Source: JAAYCI01 sp964370045 (GTDB taxonomy: Bacteria; Bacillota; Clostridia; Oscillospirales; Ruminococcaceae). From it: a stretch of DNA of 64,000 nucleotides. Position 1 is the first letter of the stretch, and every line of letters starts with the position of its first letter. Made by a program: the position numbers and the translations under genes. The notes beneath the pieces are model-generated. The model ran no database searches. It was given only the letters and a program-made list of their open reading frames with translations, and was not told the DNA's origin. The stretch is from contig CAYJGZ010000011.1 of the NCBI GenBank assembly GCA_964370045.1, forward strand, positions 1 through 64,000, in the 5' to 3' direction. Shown in pieces: positions 52,677 to 60,943 of the stretch.

Positions 52677-52757
52677 CTGAATAAACCCATACAGAGTTTA
52701 TTCAGCCGCACCGCAATCGCGGTAACCATAAAAGTGCTGTTTTAAGCACTTTTATGG
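52677..52757. repeat. Three consecutive hairpins
   Basis: Three perfect stems follow one another: CTGAATAAAC/GTTTATTCAG (52677-52705), ACCGC/GCGGT around AATC (52710-52723) and CCATAAAAGTGCT/AGCACTTTTATGG (52726-52757). None has a proper T-run on either strand. The density suggests a structured RNA or a repeat in the 500-bp gap between the HD-GYP gene and the triple-repeat protein. Confidence 0.55.
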
Positions 52758-52875
52758 GTATATCCTGATGCCTTGCACTTTACCAAACAAAAACCGATAT
52801 TTTATAACATGTATATGTCGTTTTTTGTTTGTTCGGTGGGCATTAAATAAAATTCCAAAACAAATAACATACTAC

Positions 52876-52911
52876 AAAAGCGACAGAATGTTTTCTCACT
52901 CCGTCGCTTTT
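52876..52911. terminator. Terminator after the triple-repeat protein
   Basis: AAAAGCGAC pairs with GTCGCTTTT around an 18-base loop; the minus-strand reading ends in TTTTGTAG. It lies 73 bp after the stop at 52984. Confidence 0.75.
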
Positions 52912-52983
52912 ATATTATATATTAAACTTCATTTTATGACAGTACGCAAATCACAATTTAAGCTACAATTTTTTGCCATACTT

Positions 52984-54363
52984 TCAATTTACATAAACAC
53001 CCGTTTGTGGTGATGTGGCGGTAGTGCTTGAGGTTGCAGGCGTAGGCTCGGGGGTGGGCTCGGGGGTGGGCACAGGTGCACCCTCCACCCTTAATACCGC
53101 AAAAGTGCCAAAGCCACTATTTGTCGTTACCAAGTTCGGGGTGTTTCCTATATACGTCCATCCACCTGTTACACTATTGTTAAGATAAACTTCGTAAGTA
53201 TAATTCGCATTTGTCTGGTCATACACAGGGATTACTTCAACAAGCGAAAACCAATAAGTTGTGCCGGCAGTAGACTCCGCAGGCAGAAACTGCCCTAAAT
53301 TAGCGTCATAAGCTAACATATCTACAACGGCAAAAACCTGCTTGTTGTCAGCGGGCGCAAGAGCTGTATTAACATAATCTTGGAAGTTACTCCACTGTAC
53401 TTGTAATTCATTGTAAGAGTTCCCAATGCGCAAACTTTGAGCAGAAGGCAAATTCGGATTTGTGACGAATTCTGAAACTAAAGGAGTAGACCTCTTCACA
53501 ACCGCGAATGTCCCGAAGCCCAAATTTGTGGTTACGCTTTCAACATCGTTGCTTATAAGTTGCCAGCTGCCTGTCTGTGTCGAATACATATACACTTCAT
53601 ACCGACCATTAGGGTCTGTTCCATAGTTCGAAACAAAATCTTTTAACGAGAATGTATATGCTGTTCCCGCAAACGCCTCCGAAGCTATGTACTGATTTAA
53701 GCTGCGATCAAACGCATTCACATCAACCACTGTTTCTATGCTGTAAAATTCGGCAGGTACTATTTTAGGTTGTATATAGCTGTCGAAACCCTGCCATTGA
53801 GCCGAAGTACTGTCGTAAGTGTTTTGGACATGCAAAGTTTGCCCTGCCGGCAGTGTCGGTATTGTACTTATAGGCAGTGGGGGTGTTTTCATTGTTACTG
53901 CAAAAGTACCAAAGCCGTTTGCTGTAACAATGTTAGCTGGGTCGGTTCCCAATAACTTCCAACCACCGGTAGATACATTACTTACCCATACTTCTACCGT
54001 TGAGCCTATCTGAGTGGTAAGTGGTGGCAAAACCGCTGATGAATCAAAGGTGTACTGTGTTCCCGCATAAGTTTCGGCAGGTATAATTGCATCGGCAACC
54101 GCATCATAAACGTTCAAATCAACAACGCCGACAACCGAAAGCGTCTCTATTGAGGTTAGCGTGTTTTTGACATTGTCATAGATACTTTGCCATTGTGCAT
54201 CGGCACTGGTATATGAATGCGTTAAATAAAGCGATTGGTTCGCCGGCAATGTGTTGTTTGATACCGCAATTGGTGTGCCCTGCGGTGGTGCGGCAAGCAC
54301 AACACTGCTAAAGCTGAACATCGTTATGACCGCAAGTAGGACTCCGAACATTTTTTTACGCAT
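52984..54363 (-). CDS. Secreted triple-repeat protein with C-terminal SPQTGVYVN
   Basis: I do not recognise a named family. The 459-residue protein has a signal peptide (about 1-24, ending SSVVLA) and three repeats of roughly 120-130 residues starting near 38, 168 and 298. Each begins with LPA-x-Q-x-L and a QW pair, has a VVD strand with a nearby D, and closes with GFGTFAV. A proline-rich spacer with three PTPEPT-like units and an SSTTAT stretch leads to SPQTGVYVN at the end. The single domain of the secreted protein at 43234-43773 is of the same kind and its tail is the same. Wall, fibre or adhesin use is inferred. AGGAG precedes ATG 54363. Confidence 0.85.
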   Translation of the reverse strand: MRKKMFGVLLAVITMFSFSSVVLAAPPQGTPIAVSNNTLPANQSLYLTHSYTSADAQWQSIYDNVKNTLTSIETLSVVGVVDLNVYDAVADAIIPAETYAGTQYTFDSSAVLPPLTTQIGSTVEVWVSNVSTGGWKLLGTDPANIVTANGFGTFAVTMKTPPLPISTIPTLPAGQTLHVQNTYDSTSAQWQGFDSYIQPKIVPAEFYSIETVVDVNAFDRSLNQYIASEAFAGTAYTFSLKDFVSNYGTDPNGRYEVYMYSTQTGSWQLISNDVESVTTNLGFGTFAVVKRSTPLVSEFVTNPNLPSAQSLRIGNSYNELQVQWSNFQDYVNTALAPADNKQVFAVVDMLAYDANLGQFLPAESTAGTTYWFSLVEVIPVYDQTNANYTYEVYLNNSVTGGWTYIGNTPNLVTTNSGFGTFAVLRVEGAPVPTPEPTPEPTPATSSTTATSPQTGVYVN

Positions 54364-54401
54364 ATCAGTACTCCTTTATGTGTCATGTTATTTCGCATGT
54401 A

Positions 54402-54430
54402 ATTATAACACGCAGGCTGTGCTGAATCAA
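54402..54430 (-). promoter_or_regulatory. Sigma-A promoter of the triple-repeat protein
   Basis: On the minus strand TTGATT (54430-54425) and TATAAT (54407-54402) are 17 bp apart, 38 bp before the start codon. The gene therefore has its own promoter just after the EAL sensor gene. Confidence 0.8.
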
Positions 54431-54474
54431 GAAATATGCATAATCATCGTGTTGTCGATTGTATCAATCTTACA

Positions 54475-57453
54475 CTATATCTCATACTGCTTTTCTTCCA
54501 TAAGCAATGCCTTAAAATCATCGGCACTCATAGGCTTGGCAAAATAGTACCCCTGCGCATAGTCGCAGCCGATATCTTTCAGCCATTTTGCCTGCGTATC
54601 AGTTTCAACGCCTTCCGCAACTACTTTCATGGAAAGGCGTTTCGCCATCCTGATTATATCCGTAACAACAATCTTGCTTTTGCCCATTTTTTCACTTTCG
54701 TCAAAAAATGCCTTATCCAGTTTTAACACATCTGCTTCTACTGCCGAAAGTCTATTAAGCGACGAAACACCGGCGCCAAAGTCATCAATAGAAATCGCCA
54801 AACCAAGCGCTTTAAGGCTCTTGACCGAAGCGAGGAACTTATCGGTGTTTGCCTCCACCGCGCTTTCTGTCAGCTCAAGCTCTATCAAGTTGGGGTTTAT
54901 ATCATAAAGGGAGAGAAGCTGCGATACACGGTCCACAACATCGTCACTAAGCGCTGTATGTGCAGATATATTCACAGAAATAGGCGGTATGTTTATCTTT
55001 TGGCTGTTTGACTTTATGTACTTACAAACCTCCTCAAAAACATACAAATCCAAGCTGGAAATAAAGCCGTTCTCCTCAAACACAGGGATAAAATCATTCG
55101 GATACACTTTCTCGCCAAGGCGCGAACACCAGCGTACAAGCGCCTCCGCACCTCCGATTTGCAGTATATTAAAATCGATTTTCGGCTGATACTCAACAAC
55201 AAACTCATGGTCTTTCAATGCTTGTTCCATGCGGAAAGTAATGTTTATCTTATCCTCGTATTGTTTACGCATATCTTCATCAAACATGATAAACGTGGTC
55301 TGATGCGTGGACTTCCCCGCCATTCTCGCACTGTCCGCTTGCCCTATCAGCGCCACTGATTTTGCCTTTACATCGCCAATCACAACATTGCCAAAAGACA
55401 AGGTCACCTTATATTTTTCGTTGATATTATTCTCAACTGCCGGCAGTATATCCGCACGGCATATTTCACAAATGCTACCACCGTCGTCAATTCGCCTAAA
55501 TATCAAAAACTGGTCTGCCGTTCTTCTGCTTATAATTGCCCCTGTATTTTCAAATGTCGCTTTTAGCGCATCAGCAACGGCAATTATAATCGCTGTGCCT
55601 CTATCGGTGCTAAAGTGGGTGTTAATCGTTTTGAACATATCAATATCAAATGATACTATTTCATATTCGTTCGGTTTCACCTCTTTGATTTTTTCATCAA
55701 TAGTTTCTCTGAATTTTTGAATGGACATAAGCCCTGTAAGCTTGTCCGTATTATACGACTCAATTAAAGCTTCTTTTTTCTTGGCCTGCTCCCTATAATA
55801 TAGCGCTATAAATCCTGCCACTATAACAAAAAACGCAATCACAAAATAGTGCCAATTATCTGTAATTATTTCAATTAAATCAGTCTCTTGTTCCGGCAAG
55901 AAAGCATTTGCATTGTTTTGGAAAAGAACCGCATACTCGCTGCTCGACAAGCGGTCAAGCATCACATTAAATATAGGCAGGTATTCTTCCGCAATATCGT
56001 GGTTGACAAAAAACAACATCGGAATTTCCGTATCGGCACTCACCGAAATAGTTTCCAAGTCTTCCAAATAAAGCGTCGCATATGCCTCCGAGCTTTCGTT
56101 AACGAACAATATGTCGATTTCTTCCGCAATAAACGCATCAAGTAAATCGTGTATATCATCATAGTATACAAATTCAACCAAAGGATATGTGTCAAGAAAA
56201 GGCTCGAAATCTGTTACTTGATAGCGAAGAGAGCCTATTTTTGTGGGACTTTCCAACATTTCCCAAATAGACTCCGACTGTTCATACGAATCAATCCGTA
56301 TATGTGCGTACAGCGGAATTTTATAGTAATCCTCTGTGATAGCATAATGTTCCCATTCGTGCTCCCCGTCCCCAAAAAGCGTAGCAAGTATGTCGAAATC
56401 CTCATGCTCTTGCGGCGGACTATCCAAGTTGTACGGGTGATAATTCACCTCAAAACTATAATGCTCTGCAAAATAATTGAGTGTATCTACCATGGCGCCG
56501 TCAGGCTCTCCGTTTTCGTTCGTAAAGGAAATCGGCGCATAATCCTCAATATACCCCACTTCAAGCGGCCTTTGCCTAAGCACTTCAATTTCTCTCGGTG
56601 TCAAACCACGATGCATCAGCTCAATATCATCCGCCAAATACTTTTCTTCAAGCTCAATAAAAAAGCTACCTTCCGTGGACGCTATATTATAGAAAAGTTG
56701 GTCTATTAAATCAAGCAGCTCTTGATTTTCAAAGGCGGCACTGAGATAAAGCTCGCACACCCCTACATTCAGCACATTGTTTAGCTCTTCAATATTCATC
56801 TGCTCGGAAAGCCCAAGATAAAAGTCAGCCTCCAATTCGGTGTAGTCATCCATCTCGCCGTAGACGTATTCCACAGAAAAACCATAATTTTCACCGGCAG
56901 TATTCAGCCGCTCGTTCCCAATATTTCCATGATAAGTGGCAACAGTTTTCCCATCAATATTTTCAAGGTCTCCGTACACCATATCCGCATCATCAGTAAA
57001 CAGCGCTATGTAAATGGTACGAAATGACCTTTGCGAATACAGCATTTCCTCAGCGTGTTCAGCACTTTTGGCGTTAAATGCAAGCAAATCCACTTCGCCA
57101 CTATGCAGTGCCGCAACAGTATCGCCCTCAATGGGCACATACTCAAATTCAAGGTCACTAAGCTCCTCAATTTTTTCAAAAATCTCTACGCCATAACCTC
57201 TGTTATTTAGGCTGTCAATATCCTCCACAAAGTCGGTAAACAAGGAGTAGTACCCAACTTTAATCGGCTTGCTAAAATCAAAAGGAGCCACATCCTCGCT
57301 TGTGGGTTCTACCTCGCTTGTGGTCTCTGTTTCGCTTGTAGGTTCTGCCTCACTAAAAGCGACGCTCTCCACTTCGGTGGCGAACGTTGTCGTATTGGAC
57401 AGAATTATTATTGTCATACATAGTGCAGCCACAATGCTTACAACTTTTTTCAT
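54475..57453 (-). CDS. Membrane sensor: two SBP domains, degenerate GGDEF, EAL
   Basis: The 992-residue protein has a signal peptide (about 1-27), a Glu/Ser/Thr-rich stretch with repeated EPTSE units, two extracytoplasmic solute-binding (SBP_bac_3-like) domains (about 65-300 and 310-540), one membrane helix at about 555-575, a GGDEF-like domain and a C-terminal EAL domain. The GGDEF active loop reads RRTADQF, so cyclase activity is unlikely. The EAL domain keeps EALVRW, ELTES, IDDFGAGVSSL, LKLD, AEGVET and QGYYFAKP, so c-di-GMP hydrolysis is likely. A bound small molecule, perhaps an amino acid, may control it; that is inference. ATG 57453 has AGGAGG. Confidence 0.9.
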   Translation of the reverse strand: MKKVVSIVAALCMTIIILSNTTTFATEVESVAFSEAEPTSETETTSEVEPTSEDVAPFDFSKPIKVGYYSLFTDFVEDIDSLNNRGYGVEIFEKIEELSDLEFEYVPIEGDTVAALHSGEVDLLAFNAKSAEHAEEMLYSQRSFRTIYIALFTDDADMVYGDLENIDGKTVATYHGNIGNERLNTAGENYGFSVEYVYGEMDDYTELEADFYLGLSEQMNIEELNNVLNVGVCELYLSAAFENQELLDLIDQLFYNIASTEGSFFIELEEKYLADDIELMHRGLTPREIEVLRQRPLEVGYIEDYAPISFTNENGEPDGAMVDTLNYFAEHYSFEVNYHPYNLDSPPQEHEDFDILATLFGDGEHEWEHYAITEDYYKIPLYAHIRIDSYEQSESIWEMLESPTKIGSLRYQVTDFEPFLDTYPLVEFVYYDDIHDLLDAFIAEEIDILFVNESSEAYATLYLEDLETISVSADTEIPMLFFVNHDIAEEYLPIFNVMLDRLSSSEYAVLFQNNANAFLPEQETDLIEIITDNWHYFVIAFFVIVAGFIALYYREQAKKKEALIESYNTDKLTGLMSIQKFRETIDEKIKEVKPNEYEIVSFDIDMFKTINTHFSTDRGTAIIIAVADALKATFENTGAIISRRTADQFLIFRRIDDGGSICEICRADILPAVENNINEKYKVTLSFGNVVIGDVKAKSVALIGQADSARMAGKSTHQTTFIMFDEDMRKQYEDKINITFRMEQALKDHEFVVEYQPKIDFNILQIGGAEALVRWCSRLGEKVYPNDFIPVFEENGFISSLDLYVFEEVCKYIKSNSQKINIPPISVNISAHTALSDDVVDRVSQLLSLYDINPNLIELELTESAVEANTDKFLASVKSLKALGLAISIDDFGAGVSSLNRLSAVEADVLKLDKAFFDESEKMGKSKIVVTDIIRMAKRLSMKVVAEGVETDTQAKWLKDIGCDYAQGYYFAKPMSADDFKALLMEEKQYEI

Positions 57454-57566
57454 TGTTCTGTATCCTCCTGCAATAAGTTGCCAACACGCATTGGGCAACC
57501 AGTTAAAAAATAGCGAGTAAATTTACGAGGCCACTTATTCGACACAAGGTACATATTTCCTACACT

Positions 57567-57596
57567 ATTATATCATTTTTTTGCCAAAAAGGTCAA
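57567..57596 (-). promoter_or_regulatory. Sigma-A promoter of the EAL sensor
   Basis: On the minus strand TTGACC (57596-57591) and TATAAT (57572-57567) are 18 bp apart, about 115 bp before the start codon. Confidence 0.75.
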
Positions 57597-57736
57597 CGCA
57601 AAGGGCGTTCATTCCTCTGTGGAGTAGTATAAAGAACAATCCACCTTGGTAAAAATTATCCCATTTTATAAAGGTATGGTTTGTATTTTCATCATTGTCA
57701 CGGGGGCTGTCAGGACATATTTAGAATGGAGGGCAA
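57597..57736. other. Intergenic stretch with no recognised gene
   Basis: Between the sensor promoter and the hairpins at 57738 I find no frame with a ribosome site, no RNA family and no repeat. Confidence 0.4.
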
Positions 57737-57737
57737 A

Positions 57738-57966
57738 ATAAGAAGAACCCACAAAACTGTGGGTTCTTCTTATGTGTTGTACTCTCGGTTGGCGAGAGTG
57801 TTCTTATATTAACCACCTGAAAATATACATAAATATAAAAAAAGACACCGAGCTTTACTCGATGTCCATTGAGTAAAGCGTCACACCGGTGGTGGAGGCG
57901 ATTTATTTGGAGGTCTGCTTTAACCAGGCAATAATTTCTATATGCCTCTGTAAAGAACCTCTTTTT
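57738..57966 (-). ncRNA. Structured small-RNA or decayed small-peptide locus
   Basis: On the minus strand a short frame IEIIAWLKQTSK ends at TAA (57905-57903); KEVLYRGI lies just before it in another frame, as if a 2-base insertion (ATATAG for ATAG) had broken one small peptide gene. A stem GCTTTACTC/GAGTAAAGC (57852-57879) with a run of T at 57831-57843 follows, then ACTCTCG/CGAGAGT (57781-57799), and a perfect 16-bp stem ATAAGAAGAACCCACA with its complement (57738-57773). The build resembles type I toxin-antitoxin loci or a conserved element, but I cannot name it with certainty. Confidence 0.4.
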
Positions 57967-57988
57967 AACCTGTTTTATTCGTACTATA

Positions 57989-58543
57989 TTAGAACAATTC
58001 CAAAATATTTTCTTCCAACCAAATTTCATTTGGAAAAATCGCAATATCTTCCTTGTGCTTGCGAATAATTCTTGTCGGCTTATCCATGGTATTATCATAC
58101 ACATGAAGTATATCGCATATTTCTATGAGTTGTTTAATATTTTCCAATGATTTTTTGTAGCGAGAAATAATTTTATCTTTATCAACATCATGTCCACCAG
58201 CTGCAACCCTTGCTTCAACACGAGCAACATTAACAAGTGGGTCTGCTGTTAACACAAATATGCACTTTATAAAATAATCATTTTTCTTTGCTTTTTCAAG
58301 AATATCCAATTTGTACTTTGAGGATAGAACAGTTTCAAAAGAAAAATCTTCTCGTTGTTTAATAGACGAATATCTCCGTCTATCTACCATCTTTGCCGCT
58401 TCTTCGTTGCTCATTCCTGTTGTTGCGACTACATCATCTGCATTGGTGTACGTGCCTACTGTTTCAAAGTATTGTAAAAAAGTACTTTTTCCGGAGCCGT
58501 TTGGACCAGCAATTACAAGAACCATTGGCTTTTTATTTGACAT
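57989..58543 (-). CDS. Zeta toxin-family P-loop kinase
   Basis: Zeta toxins phosphorylate UDP-N-acetylglucosamine and so block wall synthesis; related proteins have other targets. The product (184 aa from ATG 58543) has the P-loop AGPNGSGKST near the start, TNADDVV in the place of the substrate aspartates, SFETVLSS, and the C-terminal arginines (RVEAR, RIIRKHKED). An ATG at 58558 would add five residues. The start lies within the last codons of the upstream small gene, a coupled layout usual for toxin-antitoxin pairs. The upstream gene is not the classic epsilon or PezA antitoxin. Confidence 0.83.
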   Translation of the reverse strand: MSNKKPMVLVIAGPNGSGKSTFLQYFETVGTYTNADDVVATTGMSNEEAAKMVDRRRYSSIKQREDFSFETVLSSKYKLDILEKAKKNDYFIKCIFVLTADPLVNVARVEARVAAGGHDVDKDKIISRYKKSLENIKQLIEICDILHVYDNTMDKPTRIIRKHKEDIAIFPNEIWLEENILELF

Positions 58544-58766
58544 ACTTCTTTTTACCATCCGAGTATTCTACATATGCTTTTTTGGTCAACAAATCATATT
58601 TAGCAATCGGTTTATTGCATATTTTTGCCTTTTCAACAGCTAACTTAACAGCGCCCGTTGTTCTTCTATCCATATTTTTGTCATTTTCAGAAATATATGC
58701 ACTCTGTTCTTTTGGCGCAACAACAGTTACCGTGTGTTTTCCAATTTTTCTTGTTTTATTACTCAT
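58533..58766 (-). CDS. Putative antitoxin partner of the zeta toxin
   Basis: I do not recognise a named domain in this 77-residue basic protein. It begins SNKTRKIGKHTVTVVAPKEQSAYISEND and ends VEYSDGKKKYVK, with many lysines and an alternating strand/helix look. It overlaps the zeta-toxin gene by 11 bp and is the first of the two, the place of an antitoxin. AAAGGAGAG precedes the ATG. The assignment as antitoxin rests on position only. Confidence 0.65.
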   Translation of the reverse strand: MSNKTRKIGKHTVTVVAPKEQSAYISENDKNMDRRTTGAVKLAVEKAKICNKPIAKYDLLTKKAYVEYSDGKKKYVK

Positions 58767-58807
58767 GTATATTCTCTCCTTTCAAAGTATTATTTTACAA
58801 CTCCATT

Positions 58808-59175
58808 TGGTGGAGATGGCGGGAATCGAACCCGCGTCCAAAAAAGCGTCCACAAGAGTATCTCCGGGTGCAGATTGCCTACAAGATTCCCCCGGCGACA
58901 AGCCGACAATCAGGCTGCCGCGTCGGTAGCTTCATTAGTTTATGACGGCTCGCAAAGCTTAAAACCGTTCACATTTACCGTTTCAATGACGCCCGGGTCC
59001 CGCTTCACGGTAGAGCAGGTCGGACGGCCGGCCTAAATTAGGCGGCAACAGCAACAGGAGCGTTGCTGCGGAAATTAACTGTTTTGTTAATTATTGTTTT
59101 GCGGCATTTTAAGTGGGGCCGCACCACTACCCGCTGCTCTGGCTTTCACTTCCCTGTCGAAACCTTTACATCCCC
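58808..59175 (-). ncRNA. ssrA: Transfer-messenger RNA (tmRNA)
   Basis: The RNA of about 368 nt opens with GGGGATG and closes with the tRNA-like 3' half: GGGTTCGATTCCCGCC as T-arm, CATCTCC as acceptor strand (one G-U pair) and ACCA. The tag frame ends ...NFRSNAPVAVAA and a TAA; the AVAA end fits the usual hydrophobic degradation signal. The resume codon is probably about 20 codons before the stop, and I cannot fix it exactly. It lies just downstream of smpB, whose product it needs to rescue stalled ribosomes. Confidence 0.95.
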
Positions 59176-59215
59176 ATGTTATTTATTGAGCACTGCAAAG
59201 CTTATCGCTTTACAA

Positions 59216-59677
59216 TCATCTCCCCTGTGACTTCATCACTCTGTCTATGCTGCGCTTCGCATCTTTCTCCGCTTCAGACGCACGTTTATCGTGAAGCTTT
59301 TTGCCTTTACACATGCCTAATTCTATTTTGACACGTGAATTTTTGAAGTACATAGACAACGGCACTAAGGTTAATCCCTTTGTTTTTAGTTCTTGGTGTA
59401 GCCGCCGTATTTCACGCTTGTGTAAAAGCAATTTCCGCTTGCGCAGTGGGTCACGGTTGAAAATATTTCCCTTTTCGTAGGGCGATATGTGCATTCCCAG
59501 CACAAACACCTCACCGCTCTGCACGTCCGCCCACGAGTCCTTTAGGTTAACCAGCCCCATGCGTAGGCTTTTCACTTCCGTGCCCACAAGCTCTATTCCC
59601 GCCTCGATGCTTTCCAGCACATGGTACTCGTGGCGTGCCTTACGGTTTTGTGCTATTTGTTTTGTTTGCGACGACAC
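59216..59677 (-). CDS. smpB: SsrA-binding protein SmpB
   Basis: SmpB binds tmRNA and enters stalled ribosomes with it. The 153-residue protein has the OB-like fold with NRKARHEYHVLESIEAGIELVGTEVKSLR at its start and the basic tail KKLHDKRASEAEKDAKRSIDR. GTG at 59677 is preferred, since GGAGG lies five bases before it; the GTG at 59683 overlaps that site. The ssrA gene follows after 40 bp. Confidence 0.96.
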   Translation of the reverse strand: MSSQTKQIAQNRKARHEYHVLESIEAGIELVGTEVKSLRMGLVNLKDSWADVQSGEVFVLGMHISPYEKGNIFNRDPLRKRKLLLHKREIRRLHQELKTKGLTLVPLSMYFKNSRVKIELGMCKGKKLHDKRASEAEKDAKRSIDRVMKSQGR

Positions 59678-59791
59678 GAGCACCTCCCTTTGTATTTTTT
59701 TGTATATACATATTATCGCGTTTTTTATCTGTAAAGCTAAACACGTTTACATTTCCTACCTAAGGCCGCTTCAACTCCAACAAATGGGCCT

Positions 59792-60391
59792 CTACAGCTC
59801 ATCCCTGCCCATAAGTGCACGATACAGCGTTACATCGTCCACATATTCAAGGTTTCCACCCACCGGCAGGCCATACGCAAGGCGTGTGACACGCACCTCC
59901 ATCGGCTTTATCAGCCGTGAGAGGTACAGCGCAGTAGCCTCGCCCTCCACCGTGGGGTTTGTCGCCATGATTACCTCCGTCACATCCCCCTGCGCCACAC
60001 GGCTAAGCAACCGCTGAATGCCCAGCTGCTCGGGGCCTATGCCCTCGGTGGGCGATATTAGGCCGTGCAACACATGATACAGCCCCTTGTACTCTCGGGT
60101 ATGTTCAAACGCGGATACATCCTTTGGGCTTTCCACCACGCATATAGTGCTTTGTTCCCTAAGTGCATCACGACAAATGGCGCACTCTTCCTGCTCGGTA
60201 AAGTTGTGGCAAATCTCGCACTTTCGTATTTTTTCGTGCGCATCCCGAATGGCGTCCGCAAACGCATTTGCTTGTGCTGCGTCCATAGAAAGCACCTGAT
60301 ACGCAAGCCTTGCCGCACCTTTTCTGCCTATGCCGCTCAGCTTTGCAAACTGCTCTATTAAGTTTTCAAGAGGAGCCGCATTAGCGCTCAT
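59792..60391 (-). CDS. recR: Recombination protein RecR
   Basis: RecR acts with RecF/RecO to load RecA in gap repair. The 199-residue protein has an N-terminal helix-hairpin-helix (FAKLSGIGRKGAARLAYQVL), a zinc finger with CEIC and CAIC pairs near 57-72, and a Toprim domain with VVESPKD and MATNPTVEGEATA. It lies in the order dnaX, ybaB, recR, a standard bacterial group. Confidence 0.97.
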   Translation of the reverse strand: MSANAAPLENLIEQFAKLSGIGRKGAARLAYQVLSMDAAQANAFADAIRDAHEKIRKCEICHNFTEQEECAICRDALREQSTICVVESPKDVSAFEHTREYKGLYHVLHGLISPTEGIGPEQLGIQRLLSRVAQGDVTEVIMATNPTVEGEATALYLSRLIKPMEVRVTRLAYGLPVGGNLEYVDDVTLYRALMGRDEL

Positions 60392-60449
60392 TCACTCACC
60401 ACTTTTGGGATTATTTAGCCGAACCTATACAGCTTTACAGCCAGTCGCT

Positions 60450-60803
60450 CTACAGCGAAAGCCCCGGAATATTAGGCAGATTGAAACTACCCGACACCTT
60501 TTCTATTTCCGCATCGGTATTTTCCCTTACGGTGCGCACCGCCTCGTTAAACGCCGCCGCCACCAAATCCTCAAGCATCTCGATGTCATCGGGGTCTACC
60601 GCATCCGGCTTGATTTTTATGCCCAATACATTGTAGTCACCCTTGATATTTACCTCCACAAGCCCCCCTGAAACACTGGCGGTGTACTCTGCCTGCTCCA
60701 GCTCGTCCTGCTTTTCCTGCACAGCCTGTTGCATCTGCTGTGCCTGCTTTACCAAGTCGTTCACGTTTTGCTTTCCGTAGCCCTGTGGCAATCTTGCTTT
60801 CAT
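60450..60803 (-). CDS. YbaB/EbfC-family nucleoid-associated protein
   Basis: The 117-residue protein has the family pattern LVKQAQQMQQAVQEKQDELEQ near the start, then a strand region VSGGLVEVNIKGDYNVLGIKI, and ends with a helix. These proteins form dimers that bind DNA. ATG 60803 is in the usual position between dnaX and recR. Confidence 0.94.
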   Translation of the reverse strand: MKARLPQGYGKQNVNDLVKQAQQMQQAVQEKQDELEQAEYTASVSGGLVEVNIKGDYNVLGIKIKPDAVDPDDIEMLEDLVAAAFNEAVRTVRENTDAEIEKVSGSFNLPNIPGLSL

Positions 60804-60943
60804 ATGTTACTCCCCTTATTTTGCTTTCGGCGAAATCACACAAAACTTTAGTGCGATTTTCACCATGTAATTTTTTGTAAACATCTTTTGTGAGCTATTT
60901 ATTGCTATTAAATTGTGACTTTACGACATACCACCACCGGCGG

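Noticed and set aside
52483..52983. c-di-GMP riboswitch near the HD-GYP gene
   Set aside because: I looked for the conserved GEMM blocks on both strands and found none.
57721..58104. 127-codon frame on the minus strand
   Set aside because: It overlaps the zeta-toxin end, runs through three RNA stems, lacks a ribosome site and reads as translated non-coding sequence.
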